A stretch of DNA of 30,538 nt from CAZXCQ01 sp964639275 (GCA_964639275.1 CAZXCQ010000038.1:1-30538), one strand, 5' to 3'. Shown: positions 1-7,780, counted from the first letter of the stretch. Numbers and translations: made by a program. Notes: generated from the letters alone by a model not told the origin.

Positions 1-128
1 AAAATTAGCCTTTTCATCACCCCCTTACCCAGAGTCTCCACAAACTGTCTCACCTCATCAGCAAGCTGAATAAGAGACTGCCGAAGTCGGCTAAACTTAC
101 GTTTATCTGCTTTAAACTGTATGCCCAT
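1..128 (-). CDS. unidentified partial ORF running off the left edge
   Basis: An open frame on the minus strand begins with ATG at 126-128 and stays open to base 1, giving about 42 residues that start MGIQFKADKRKFSRL. The peptide is basic and predicted helical. No family is recognised. Its position next to hairpin-rich DNA would fit the N-terminus of a transposase or similar protein, but this is a guess. No strong Shine-Dalgarno sequence precedes it, so it may not be a gene. Confidence 0.3.
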   Translation of the reverse strand, partial: MGIQFKADKRKFSRLRQSLIQLADEVRQFVETLGKGVMKRLI

Positions 129-504
129 CTACATCTAAGCATACAGATTAGTGCACCAAAAGTCAAGAAAAAATGACATTTCACAAAAAAATACCTCGGC
201 ATTGTTAGAGGAAAGCCGCTTATATGCGTAAATAACCCTCTACCACGGCTTTACGGCTGTCAAAGGTGAGCCGCCCTGGTAGACCCTCTACTGTCTGAAT
301 CGCAGCTCTACCCTCCCTGGTGAGCCGGACCCCGACTGTGTAACCCGATGTTTAAGCACACAGGCCTGAAAAAAGGCGAGAGAAGCGACCGGCGAGCGCT
401 TCTGATCGGTTCACAGGCCCGGATAGTGTTTTCTCTAAGATCCGATTTGTGATATCGTGGCAGGAGAATCATGGTTTTCGAAACCCTTAATCAGGAGCCC
501 AGAC
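129..504. other. non-coding stretch with hairpins upstream of the acyl-CoA dehydrogenase genes
   Basis: No convincing gene lies here. Two inverted repeats are visible. TCTACCACGGCT at 239-250 pairs with AGCCG at 269-273 and TGGTAGA at 277-283, leaving a 3-nt bulge. AGAAGCG at 381-387 pairs with CGCTTCT at 397-403. The first resembles a mobile-element end or structured leader; neither is followed by a T-run. The promoter of the acyl-CoA dehydrogenase operon should lie in the last 100 bases, but I cannot place it with confidence. Confidence 0.45.
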
Positions 505-1689
505 ATGGATTTTAGGTTTAGCCGAGAGCAGGAGCAGTTCCGCCAGGAAGTCCGTGAATTCGTCCATTCGGAACTCGAGGCAGGGACATTTTCTATCAGA
601 AGCAAGGGCCTTGTGGCACAACGGTCCGTCGCGTTCTCCCGCAAAATGGCAGAAAGGGGCTGGATTGGTCTCACCTGGCCCAGCAAATACGGGGGACAAG
701 ACCGCGGCTATGTGGACAAGATGATCCTGTACGAAGAGCTCTTTAGGGTCCAGGCACCCGTTGGGTATCACTTCCTGGCTGAACGCCAGGTAGGACCGGC
801 CCTGATGGAGTTTGGATCAAGGTGGCAAAAGGAGTTCTTTTTGCCAAGGATCGTCCGGGCGGCTGAAGGTGTCATGTTTTGCCTCCTTTTTAGCGAACCC
901 AACGCCGGCTCTGATCTGGTCGCGGTATCCACATCGGCCAAAAAAGATAACGATTACTACATCATTAACGGCCAGAAGGTCTGGACATCCGGGGCCCATG
1001 AGGCGGATTACGGGTGGGTTTTGGCAAAAACCACTACAGACCGGTCAGTGCCTCCCCACCAGACGTGCAGTGAGTTTATTGTTGACATGAAATCTCCGGG
1101 GCTCACGGTCAGACCCATCATCAATATGGCAGGAGAGCACTCTTTCAACGAGGTCTTTTTTGACGATGTAAAAATACACAAGCGATATCTGGTGGGGCAG
1201 GAAAACGCCGGATTTCGACAGATCATGGCCCAGGTAGACTATGAAAGGTCCGGGATCGAAAGACTGATGCAGAACTATCCCGTATATGAACAGCTCCTCA
1301 GTTATATAAAGGAGACAGGGATGGGAAAAAAAGGAGGGGCCTATCACGCCTGGGTCAGGGACAAAATGGCACAGCTGGAGATTGAATATAGTGCGGGCAG
1401 GCTTCTTTGTTATTATACCGCCTGGATAATTGATCAGGGCAAAAAGCCCACGACCGAGGCAGCAATCTCAAAGGCCTTCTGCACCGGGTACGAACAGCGG
1501 CTCAACGACGTTGCCACAAGAATCATCGGTCCCACCAGCCTCATCAAAGAGGGGACCCAATGGACCCCACTGGATGCGGATCTGGCGAGCTGTTACCTCT
1601 GGGGTCCCAGCTATACGTTACAAGGCGGCACAGTAGAGATCCTCAAAAACATCATCGCCCATAGAGGATTGGGATTACCCAGGGCATAG
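505..1689 (+). CDS. acyl-CoA dehydrogenase family protein (first of a pair)
   Basis: FAD-dependent acyl-CoA dehydrogenase of 394 residues, expected to introduce a 2,3-double bond into an acyl-CoA and pass electrons to ETF in the cytoplasm. The family shows in the helical N-terminus (MDFRFSREQEQFRQEV), the central substrate/FAD motif FSEPNAGSDL with a following VWTSGAHEADYGW segment, and the C-terminal GGTVEILKNIIAHRGLGLPR block typical of FadE-type enzymes. The site that holds the catalytic Glu in medium-chain enzymes reads LQGGT, so the base, if any, lies elsewhere. I chose ATG 505 because AGGAG at 493-497 sits 7 nt upstream; the frame is open further upstream but without homology. The second dehydrogenase follows 11 nt after the stop, so the two are probably cotranscribed and may form a heteromer. 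The substrate is unknown. Confidence 0.93.
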   Translation: MDFRFSREQEQFRQEVREFVHSELEAGTFSIRSKGLVAQRSVAFSRKMAERGWIGLTWPSKYGGQDRGYVDKMILYEELFRVQAPVGYHFLAERQVGPALMEFGSRWQKEFFLPRIVRAAEGVMFCLLFSEPNAGSDLVAVSTSAKKDNDYYIINGQKVWTSGAHEADYGWVLAKTTTDRSVPPHQTCSEFIVDMKSPGLTVRPIINMAGEHSFNEVFFDDVKIHKRYLVGQENAGFRQIMAQVDYERSGIERLMQNYPVYEQLLSYIKETGMGKKGGAYHAWVRDKMAQLEIEYSAGRLLCYYTAWIIDQGKKPTTEAAISKAFCTGYEQRLNDVATRIIGPTSLIKEGTQWTPLDADLASCYLWGPSYTLQGGTVEILKNIIAHRGLGLPRA

Positions 1690-1700
1690 GAGACTGCAAG

Positions 1701-2831
1701 ATGGAATTTGGTTTTTCTTCAGATCAGGAGATGCTCCGGGATTCATTTGCAAAGTTCCTGGCCAATGAATGCTCGTTTTCAAAGATCAGGCAGTGGATCA
1801 CAGAAGACAAGGGGTTTTCAACAACCCTCTGGAAAAAGATGGCCCAACTGGGCTGGCTGGGATTGACCTACGATCAAAAATACGGGGGAAGCGGGCTCCC
1901 TTTTCTGGACCTCTTTATCGTGTTTGAGGAAATCGGGGCCTCGCTCTTGCCGAGTCCCTTTTTTGCCAGTGCAGTGTTATCCGGTATGCTTATCAATGAG
2001 GCGGGGGATGAAAGGCTCAAGGATGAATATCTGCCCCCTATGATTCAGGGGGACAAGATCCTGACCACGGCATTAATAAACAAACAAGGGGAGTACGATT
2101 GGGATGACCCCGATATTGATGCCCTGGAGGGGCCGGGGGAGACATACCGAATTCGCGGGGTGAGGCTCTTGGTCCCCTATGCCCATGTGGCCGATGAGAT
2201 TCTCTTTTGCGCCAACGTGACGGGTTTATCTTCGAGGGGAGCTACCATTTTCAAAATGGAAAGGGGCGCCGGGGCAGTGACGCTGACGCCCCTCGATGCC
2301 TTAACAGGCGAGAAAAAATTCGCCGTTTCATTTGAAAACGCAACGGCTCGAAGTGAAAACATTGTCGGGGAGCCGGGAAAGGGAGATGTCTATCTAGAAA
2401 AGGTCTTTCCCAGGGCCACTGTATTGAAGTGCGCCGAAATCGTGGGGGGGCTGAGGCGGGTGCTTGATATGACGCTCGCGTATGCCAAAGGACGTCATCA
2501 GTTTGGTCGCCCCATTGGCAGCCTGCAGATCATCCAGCATTATTGCGCTGATATGGCCATATACCTGGAGACGACCCGGCTGATGGCCTATCAAGCTGCA
2601 TCGCTTTGTAGTGGCGGGGACTCCTGTGATAAAGAAATCGCCATGGCCAAGGCCTGGTGTAATGACGCCTATAAGAAAAGCAGCTGGATCGCACATCAGA
2701 TCCACGGGGGAATGGGATTTACAGAGGAATATGATTTGCATCTGTTTTACAAACATGCCAAAGAGACAGAACTGACCTTTGGCGACTCCCGATTTCATCG
2801 CGCCCTGGTGGCGGATAAGATGGGTCTATAG
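1701..2831 (+). CDS. acyl-CoA dehydrogenase family protein (second of a pair)
   Basis: Second FAD-dependent acyl-CoA dehydrogenase, 376 residues. It begins MEFGFSSDQEMLRDSF and contains the WLGLTYDQKYGGSGLP block, the ARATVLKCAEIVGG-like central helix region (here FPRATVLKCAEIVGG) and GRHQFGRPIGSLQIIQHYCA, a strong family signature. The C-terminal HQIHGGMGFTEEYDLHLF segment resembles the subgroup in which two unlike subunits form an alpha2-beta2 dehydrogenase, as in the ChsE1-ChsE2 type of steroid side-chain enzymes. The adjacent unlike partner supports that reading, but it is inference. The canonical central FxxxxxGSD motif seen in the first protein is poorly kept here, which also fits division of labour between subunits. 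The amidohydrolase follows within 46 nt. Confidence 0.92.
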   Translation: MEFGFSSDQEMLRDSFAKFLANECSFSKIRQWITEDKGFSTTLWKKMAQLGWLGLTYDQKYGGSGLPFLDLFIVFEEIGASLLPSPFFASAVLSGMLINEAGDERLKDEYLPPMIQGDKILTTALINKQGEYDWDDPDIDALEGPGETYRIRGVRLLVPYAHVADEILFCANVTGLSSRGATIFKMERGAGAVTLTPLDALTGEKKFAVSFENATARSENIVGEPGKGDVYLEKVFPRATVLKCAEIVGGLRRVLDMTLAYAKGRHQFGRPIGSLQIIQHYCADMAIYLETTRLMAYQAASLCSGGDSCDKEIAMAKAWCNDAYKKSSWIAHQIHGGMGFTEEYDLHLFYKHAKETELTFGDSRFHRALVADKMGL

Positions 2832-2876
2832 TTGCAAAGACTTGAAGAAGTGAGGGCTTTGAAAGGACTTGGACTA

Positions 2877-4118
2877 ATGGATATTAAAGGCTTAAGCGTC
2901 AACGGCAAACGGCTCAGGGACTCGCTCGAAGAAATGGCAAAAATCGGTACAACCCCGGGTGGTGGCGTGCAACGGTTGGCCCTTTCAGACGAGGACAAAA
3001 AGGCCAGGGATCTTTTCGTAAACTGGCTCAAAGGGCTTGACCTCAAGATCACCATCGATGAGATGGGAAATATCTTTGGGACCCGGCAAGGAAGAAATAA
3101 CAGCCTTTCGGACGTCATGAGCGGGTCTCATATCGACTCACAGCCCAAAGGGGGGAGGTTTGACGGCATCCTGGGCGTTATGGGTACGTTAGAAGTGTTG
3201 CGCACACTTGATGAAAACAATATCGAGACCGAGCGGCCCATCACAATTGTTGACTGGACCAATGAGGAGGGGTCTCGCTTTGCGCCTGCAATGGTGGGTT
3301 CCGGTGTATGGGCCGGGGCCCTTGATAGGGATTGGGTCTATGACCGGAGCGATATCACGGGCATAAGATTTGAGGATGAGCTGATCCGCATCCGCTACAA
3401 GGGGTCGGTTCCTGCCAGGAAATGGCCGGTTTACGTCTACTACGAATATCATATCGAACAGGGTCCGGTTCTTGAAAAGGAGGAAAAGATCATCGGTGCA
3501 CCCAGGGGTATTTTGTGCCTGCATTGGTATGATGTCTACCTGGACGGAGAGGCTAACCAGGTCGGGCCGACCCCGATGGAAGGTCGACACGATGCCCTTT
3601 GTGCCGCCGCTGAAATGATCCTGAAAGTCAATCAGCTTCCGCAGCGAATGGGCGGCGACATGGTGGCAACCGTCGGTGAAATTCAAAATCATCCAAATTC
3701 CAGAAACATCATCCCGGACAAGGTCCACTTTACGGTGGACATCCGCTGCTGGGATGATAACCATGTCTCGGAGGCATGGGGGATACTCCGAAAGGAGCTG
3801 GAAGACATCGCCAAGAGAAGGGGCTGCCCGATCAGGATAGAAGAAACCTGGAGGGTAGAACACTCGTCTTTTGATGAGAAATTGGTGTACCGCATTCTCG
3901 CTATCGCCAGAGAATTGGACTATTCCAGCCTTCACATGGTCAGCGGTGCAGGGCATGATGCCAGTTATATGAACCAGATCTGTCCGACGGCCATGGTCTT
4001 TGTTCCGAGCATCGGTGGCCGCAGCCATGTTGAAGTGGAAGACACGCGGTGGGAAGACTGTGAAGCCGGGGCAAATGTCCTGCTCCACGCCATCCTTCAA
4101 TCTGCCAATGAGAAATAG
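2877..4118 (+). CDS. M20-family Zn-dependent amidohydrolase (N-carbamoyl-L-amino-acid hydrolase / beta-ureidopropionase type)
   Basis: A 413-residue hydantoinase/carbamoylase-family hydrolase, expected to cleave an N-carbamoyl amino acid, ureido acid or related amide using two divalent metals. Visible metal-site motifs are SGSHIDSQPKGGRFDG (His85 and Asp96), TNEEGSRF (Glu130, Glu131), YEYHIEQGP (His192) and a late GHDASYM histidine. Length matches the family. The lid/dimerisation domain sits between about residues 205 and 320. I prefer ATG 2877, with AAAGGA about 10 nt upstream. A TTG at 2832 directly abuts the previous stop and is the alternative, adding 15 residues without homology. Its place behind two acyl-CoA dehydrogenases suggests release of a nitrogenous group from a substrate later handled as acyl-CoA; the true substrate cannot be told from motifs. 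Allantoate amidohydrolase is another member of the family. Confidence 0.88.
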   Translation: MDIKGLSVNGKRLRDSLEEMAKIGTTPGGGVQRLALSDEDKKARDLFVNWLKGLDLKITIDEMGNIFGTRQGRNNSLSDVMSGSHIDSQPKGGRFDGILGVMGTLEVLRTLDENNIETERPITIVDWTNEEGSRFAPAMVGSGVWAGALDRDWVYDRSDITGIRFEDELIRIRYKGSVPARKWPVYVYYEYHIEQGPVLEKEEKIIGAPRGILCLHWYDVYLDGEANQVGPTPMEGRHDALCAAAEMILKVNQLPQRMGGDMVATVGEIQNHPNSRNIIPDKVHFTVDIRCWDDNHVSEAWGILRKELEDIAKRRGCPIRIEETWRVEHSSFDEKLVYRILAIARELDYSSLHMVSGAGHDASYMNQICPTAMVFVPSIGGRSHVEVEDTRWEDCEAGANVLLHAILQSANEK

Positions 4119-4369
4119 ATCCTTGAGGTTCCCAAAAGGCCTCCACCGGGAACAATACAACGCGAGGCGGCCGGGCTGGCTTTCTTGTGTTGACTACCTT
4201 TTGATCAGTCGATATAGTTAATTTGAGTTACTTCGGTTTTCGTGTACTCCTCACTGTGGTTGTTTAGCTGAAGCAGGTAATGCCTTATAACGAAGGAGGA
4301 GCGTGATTTCTCGAACACTTTGGGTTGTTGATATGTCCTATCAAGACAAGATGAAAGGAGCGGCTCTCT

Positions 4370-5206
4370 ATGAATACGGGCGGTACCGAAAAGCAAAAAG
4401 ATCTGGTGACCTACCACAGGGAAGGTCTTGTAGGATTTATAACACTAAACAGACCGGAGAAGCGAAACGCACTGAACCCCGTGGTCTGGGGTTCTCTCGA
4501 TGATGCAATAGCCATGGCCGAAGAAGATACTGATGCCAGGGTGGTCATTTTGCAGGGAAAAGGGCAATCTTTCTGCGCAGGTCTCGACCTGAGCCCTGAA
4601 AATGAACTCTTTTCGGTTGTGGGTCAAGGCCCCAGCGCCTCCCAGAAGGTGGAGTTTTACAGGGAGGTCAGAAAGACCCAGGACATCCACACCAGGTTGG
4701 AACTTCTTCCCAGACCCACCCTGGCGGTCATCCACGGCCACTGCCTCGGGGCAGGTCTGGAACTGGCCCTCTGCTGCGATATCAGGCTGTGCTCCTCAGA
4801 GACCCTATTTGCCCTCCCCGAGGCAAAACTGGGGTTTATCACCGACGTGGGCGGTCTCCAGCGCCTGCCCAAGGTCGTGGGAAAGGGCCACGCCAGGGAG
4901 ATCGCCTTCCGGGGGCATCGGTTTGACGCCAAACGGGCCAAGGCCATCAATCTGGTAAATGAGGTCTACCCGGACAAGGAGATTCTCATGGCCAAGGCCA
5001 TGGAAATGGCAGAAGAGATTGCAGGCAATCCTCCCTTGGCGGTCCAGGGGGCCAAGGAAGTCCTTCTCTTTGACGAGGAAGCACCCCTGAATGAATCGCT
5101 CGAATACAATGCGGCCCGCTCCAGCATGATCATTCCTTCAGAGGACCTATCCGAGGCCGTAAACGCCTACCTGGAAAAACGGGCGGGAAAATTCAAAGGG
5201 GCCTGA
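4370..5206 (+). CDS. enoyl-CoA hydratase/isomerase (crotonase family)
   Basis: Crotonase-fold protein of 278 residues. The CoA oxyanion-hole segments FCAGLDLSPEN and HGHCLGAGLELALCCDIR are clear. Both crotonase catalytic glutamates are present: Glu131 in GAGLELAL and Glu151 in ALPEAKLGF. An Asp159 lies eight residues after Glu151, in the FITDVGGLQRLPKVVG block. That spacing and block are characteristic of delta3,5-delta2,4-dienoyl-CoA isomerases, so a dienoyl-CoA substrate is possible. ATG 4370 has AAAGGAG about 10 nt upstream. The 250-bp gap before the gene holds AT-rich sequence that could include its own promoter. It converges on the MaoC gene with only 16 nt between stops. Simple 2-enoyl-CoA hydration is the conservative call. 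Confidence 0.9.
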   Translation: MNTGGTEKQKDLVTYHREGLVGFITLNRPEKRNALNPVVWGSLDDAIAMAEEDTDARVVILQGKGQSFCAGLDLSPENELFSVVGQGPSASQKVEFYREVRKTQDIHTRLELLPRPTLAVIHGHCLGAGLELALCCDIRLCSSETLFALPEAKLGFITDVGGLQRLPKVVGKGHAREIAFRGHRFDAKRAKAINLVNEVYPDKEILMAKAMEMAEEIAGNPPLAVQGAKEVLLFDEEAPLNESLEYNAARSSMIIPSEDLSEAVNAYLEKRAGKFKGA

Positions 5207-5222
5207 TCTCCGGCATCCTTAC

Positions 5223-5654
5223 CTATTCTGCCCTTGGTTTGGGGGGACTCACCACGGCCTCCCCATCCAGCACCACGGTTCCGTCTTGGATAACACAGGT
5301 CGTTTTTAGCCGGACCCTGTTTTTCTCCGCGACAATCTCTGCCACCTCTACGCGTGCGGTCAGTGTGTCACCCATCCGCACAGGGGCCCGGAATTTTACT
5401 TCCTGACTCACATAGATGGTCCCCGGGCCAGGCAGTTGGTTTGCAAGGACCGTGGAAACAAAACCAGCCGTCAGCATGCCATGGACGATTCTGCCCTTAA
5501 AAAATGTTTTCCTCGCGTATTCCTCATCCACGTGCGCCGGGTTGAAATCGCCGGTGATACCGGCATAGAGATAGACATCAGACTCGGAGAGGGTCTTTGA
5601 GAACTCTGCCGTGTCACCCACCTTCAGTTCCTGGACGCTCTTTCCTACCTTCAT
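5223..5654 (-). CDS. MaoC-family (R)-specific enoyl-CoA hydratase
   Basis: A 143-residue single hot-dog-fold protein. The hydratase signature AGITGDFNPAHVDEEYA carries the catalytic Asp and His five residues apart (GDFNPAH), as in PhaJ-type (R)-hydratases. It is followed by the GRIVHGMLTAGFVSTVL helix and the FRAPVRMGDTLTARVEV strand pair. The expected reaction is reversible hydration of 2-enoyl-CoA to (R)-3-hydroxyacyl-CoA in the cytoplasm. The frame is open further upstream, but I start at ATG 5654, where homology begins and AGGTG lies a few bases upstream. The gene stands alone on the minus strand, convergent with the crotonase gene, and a dispersed repeat copy lies just upstream (5688-5711). 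Confidence 0.9.
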   Translation of the reverse strand: MKVGKSVQELKVGDTAEFSKTLSESDVYLYAGITGDFNPAHVDEEYARKTFFKGRIVHGMLTAGFVSTVLANQLPGPGTIYVSQEVKFRAPVRMGDTLTARVEVAEIVAEKNRVRLKTTCVIQDGTVVLDGEAVVSPPKPRAE

Positions 5655-5687
5655 ATCACACCTATGATTTTTCGTGACGTTTTGCCA

Positions 5688-5711
5688 TTTGAAACCCGGG
5701 CAATGGGGATT
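5688..5711 (-). repeat. dispersed 24-nt repeat, copy A
   Basis: Read on the minus strand, this 24-nt stretch contains CCCCATTGCCCGGGTTTCA and differs from copy B (22607-22630, plus strand) at a single base. Copy C lies at 27049-27068. The repeats are all intergenic. Confidence 0.75.
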
Positions 5712-5946
5712 CAGAACCCCCATTCCCCTGTCCAACTGCCAGTCTTGAAACCGAAATAAATAAGCATCTTTTAATATTCAAATGTGCCTCGGTCAAGACG
5801 ATTCTTTCCCTTCGTTTGTCAGCCCTCCACTGCCAATTTCCCGGCCCGCCCCACAACACCTTCTTGCACAGACCAAGTCCTGTTTTGAGGACAGATTCAG
5901 GGAGTTTCTCTATACCCTGCTCACCCTCACTATATGCCATAATTGA

Positions 5947-6585
5947 GGGAAATACCTCACCTTTACACTTGACAAAGAGGAGTACGGGATCGGCATCTTG
6001 AAGATCAAGGAGATCATCGGGATGATGCCGATAACCATAGTGCCCCGGACCCCTGAATTTGTCAAAGGTGTTATCAACCTTCGGGGGAAGGTGATCCCCG
6101 TGGTAGACCTGAGGTTGAGGTTCGGGATGGAGGCGATCGATTATGCGGAAAGGACCTGTATCATCGTGGTGGAAGCACAGGCCTCAGATGCAACAACATG
6201 CTGGGTTTTCGACGAATGCGGAAAACAGGATTGTCCTGCATATGGGAATCCGGATCATCGATGCTGGATGATATCCGGAACCTTTTGCCGGCACGAAATA
6301 CATGGCTCATTCCACGAAAAGATTGAAGCCTGCCGCAAATGCAATTTCTTCCAGGCCATGCAGGAAAAAAGGGCAGTGTTTACGACCGCCATCGTAGTGG
6401 ATTCGGTCTCAGAGGTCTTGAACATCAAAGGAGAAGAGATCGAAGACACACCCACATTTGGTACCCAGGTGAACGCCGACTACATCCTCGGAATGGCCAA
6501 GATGGAAGGGGGTGTCAAGATCCTGCTCGACATCGATCGGGTGTTGAGCGGAAGAGAAATAGTTGCTTTAGAAAAAGCAGCATAA
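5947..6585 (+). pseudogene. cheW: CheW-like chemotaxis coupling protein with two-CW insert, N-terminally truncated
   Basis: CheW couples chemoreceptors to the CheA kinase. CheW homology is already clear at 5950, where the frame reads KYLTFTLDKEEYGIGILKIK, but a TGA stands at 5944-5946 and no start codon occurs until TTG 5998. The first beta-strand therefore cannot be made from a normal start, and the region upstream shows no CheW sequence. The rest of the domain is intact: FVKGVINLRGKVIPVVDLR, then TAIVVDSVSEVL and DYILGMAKMEGGVKILLDID. Between these halves (about residues 68-118 counted from TTG 5998, nt 6199-6351) sits a cysteine-rich module, CW-x4-C-x4-CPAY, RCW-x2-SGTFC and C-x2-C, matching the two-CW domain otherwise known from chemoreceptors. 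A rare non-canonical start cannot be excluded. Next to it is a broken receptor gene, so I read the locus as decayed. Confidence 0.72.
6199..6351 (+). other. two-CW cysteine module inserted within the CheW domain
   Basis: Eight cysteines in about 50 residues: CW-x4-C-x4-CPAY, RCW-x2-SGTFC and ACRKC. The module lies between two CheW beta-strands (CIIVVEAQ before, FTTAIVVDSVSEVL after). Two-CW domains are found in anaerobe chemoreceptors and are thought to bind metal or sense redox state; that role is not proven here. Confidence 0.7.
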
Positions 6586-6619
6586 GAAAACAAACTGACA
6601 TTATCCAGGAGGTATAACC

Positions 6620-6882
6620 ATGTTAAAGAATCTAAAACTAAGGTGAGAAACCTGGCCATGAGGGCAGCGGATGCGGCCAAGAACACGGCCGACCTGATTG
6701 AAGGGACGGTCAAGAAGGTAAAGGAGGGATCAGAGCTGGTCACAAAAACCAATGAGGCATTTGCTGCGGTGGCTGAAAGCTCCACCAAGGTGGGTGAGGC
6801 GCTTGATCCCGGGACCAGATATCATCTTGAAAGGACAAGAGAATATTCGGCTCTTTTAGCAAGGGGGCTTGATCTGGGTTAG
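6620..6882 (+). pseudogene. methyl-accepting chemotaxis protein remnant
   Basis: A good ribosome-binding site (AGGAGG, 6607-6612) precedes ATG 6620, which opens MLKNLKLR and then stops at TGA 6644-6646. In the overlapping +2 frame, from GTG 6643, the sequence continues as a receptor signalling-domain segment: VRNLAMRAADAAKNTADL, then VKEGSELVTKTNEAFAAVAE. Receptor genes of this type are typically over 500 codons. Here the sensor, membrane and HAMP parts are missing between codon 8 and the signalling helix, with a frame change at the junction. After about nt 6798 (STKVGE) the homology ends and 29 unrelated residues follow to the stop at 6882. It is thus an internally deleted, 3'-truncated relic, matching the damaged cheW just upstream. 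Confidence 0.75.
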
Positions 6883-6914
6883 GAATGCATTCGCATTTTA
6901 GTAACATCAAACAA

Positions 6915-6936
6915 GTTTACCGCTAATTATTGAGAA
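6915..6936. repeat. 22-bp dispersed repeat, copy 1
   Basis: Contains TTTACCGCTAATTATTGAGA and is identical over 22 bp to 26804-26825, 20 kb away. It lies just downstream of the receptor relic. In the distant copy the same sequence forms one arm of a hairpin, so this is probably a solo fragment of a small mobile repeat. Confidence 0.7.
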
Positions 6937-6991
6937 AATGCTAGAGAAGGTCGTCGAAATCAAGGGCCTTCACCGACGGGTCGGTGTGGTT

Positions 6992-7780
6992 TTAGGTGAA
7001 AAAACACCCGACATCGCCGATGCGGTCCACCGTCAGGTGGATGGCGTCTCCCGCTTCGACAGGGACAGCGGCGGTTGGGGTTCCAGAAAGGATAGTCTCG
7101 CCCCTCTTCAAAGAGATCCCGTAGTCGGCCAATCGATTCGCCAGCCATGCCACCGATTGTACCGGGCTTCCCAGGACCGCGGCACCCGCTCCGGCAACGG
7201 CCAGCCGTTCATTCTTGGTCATCACAAATCCGACGCGCCGCAAGTCCAGGCCCCCCAGAGGAACCAACCTTGTTCCCAAGACAATGCCGGCGCTCGATGC
7301 ATTGTCCGCCACCGTATCCTGGATCTTGATCTTCCAGTCCCGTATTCGGCTGTCAATAATCTCCAATGCCGCCATTACCCCCGCCGTCGATCGGATGACG
7401 TCGGTGGGTGTAATGCCCGGACCTCTCAGATCCTTTTCCAGGACAAAGGCGATCTCCCCCTCCACCCGGGGCTGGAGAAGCTGCGAGGTGTCAAGCCCTA
7501 CCCCCTCATAGACAAGCATATCGTCCAACAGATGACCGTAATCCGGCTCGTCAACACCGAACATCTCCTGCATGGCCGGACTGGTGAGACCTATCTTCTT
7601 ACCAATCACCTTTCGCCCTTCGGATAACCGGGCATCTATGGTAAGTGCCTGGATGCGGTAGGCCTCGTGGATTGTGATCTCAGGGTAGCTCTGGGTGACC
7701 GGATCAATGGGTTTTGTGTCCCTGGCCGCTTCAAGCAATCTCTGGGCCACACCGGAAAGTTCTTTGTCACTTAAGGCCAT
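6992..7780 (-). CDS. 2-keto-4-pentenoate hydratase-like protein (MhpD/fumarylacetoacetase fold)
   Basis: A 262-residue hydratase or decarboxylase of the 2-oxopent-4-enoate hydratase family, which acts on short 2-oxo-enoic acids from meta-cleavage or related pathways and needs Mg2+ or Mn2+. The metal ligands are visible: Glu107 and Glu109 in PRVEGEIAFVL and Glu140 in ALEIIDSRI, each one residue off the E. coli MhpD numbering. GKKIGLTS supplies the conserved active-site lysine. The start at 7780 is set by AGGAGG about 8 nt upstream; the open frame continues 42 codons further without homology. It is the last gene of the minus-strand run, 67 bp after KorC, so it may supply or consume a 2-oxoacid for that enzyme. 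The decarboxylase members (4-oxalocrotonate decarboxylase) are the main alternative. Confidence 0.86.
   Translation of the reverse strand: MALSDKELSGVAQRLLEAARDTKPIDPVTQSYPEITIHEAYRIQALTIDARLSEGRKVIGKKIGLTSPAMQEMFGVDEPDYGHLLDDMLVYEGVGLDTSQLLQPRVEGEIAFVLEKDLRGPGITPTDVIRSTAGVMAALEIIDSRIRDWKIKIQDTVADNASSAGIVLGTRLVPLGGLDLRRVGFVMTKNERLAVAGAGAAVLGSPVQSVAWLANRLADYGISLKRGETILSGTPTAAVPVEAGDAIHLTVDRIGDVGCFFT

Noticed and set aside
3189..4160. Minus-strand 323-residue open frame opposite the M20 hydrolase
   Set aside because: Antisense shadow; all family motifs are on the plus strand.
4303..4503. Plus-strand 66-residue frame starting GTG ATT TCT upstream of the crotonase gene
   Set aside because: Although preceded by GGAGGAG, it runs out of frame through the start of the crotonase gene and has no recognisable family.
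5662..5940. Minus-strand 92-residue open frame upstream of the MaoC gene
   Set aside because: No recognisable family, it overlaps dispersed repeat copy A and runs into the MaoC leader. It looks like chance coding in non-coding DNA.
6938..7627. Plus-strand 229-residue open frame opposite the hydratase gene
   Set aside because: Antisense shadow of a well-supported gene, with proline/arginine/histidine-rich non-family sequence.
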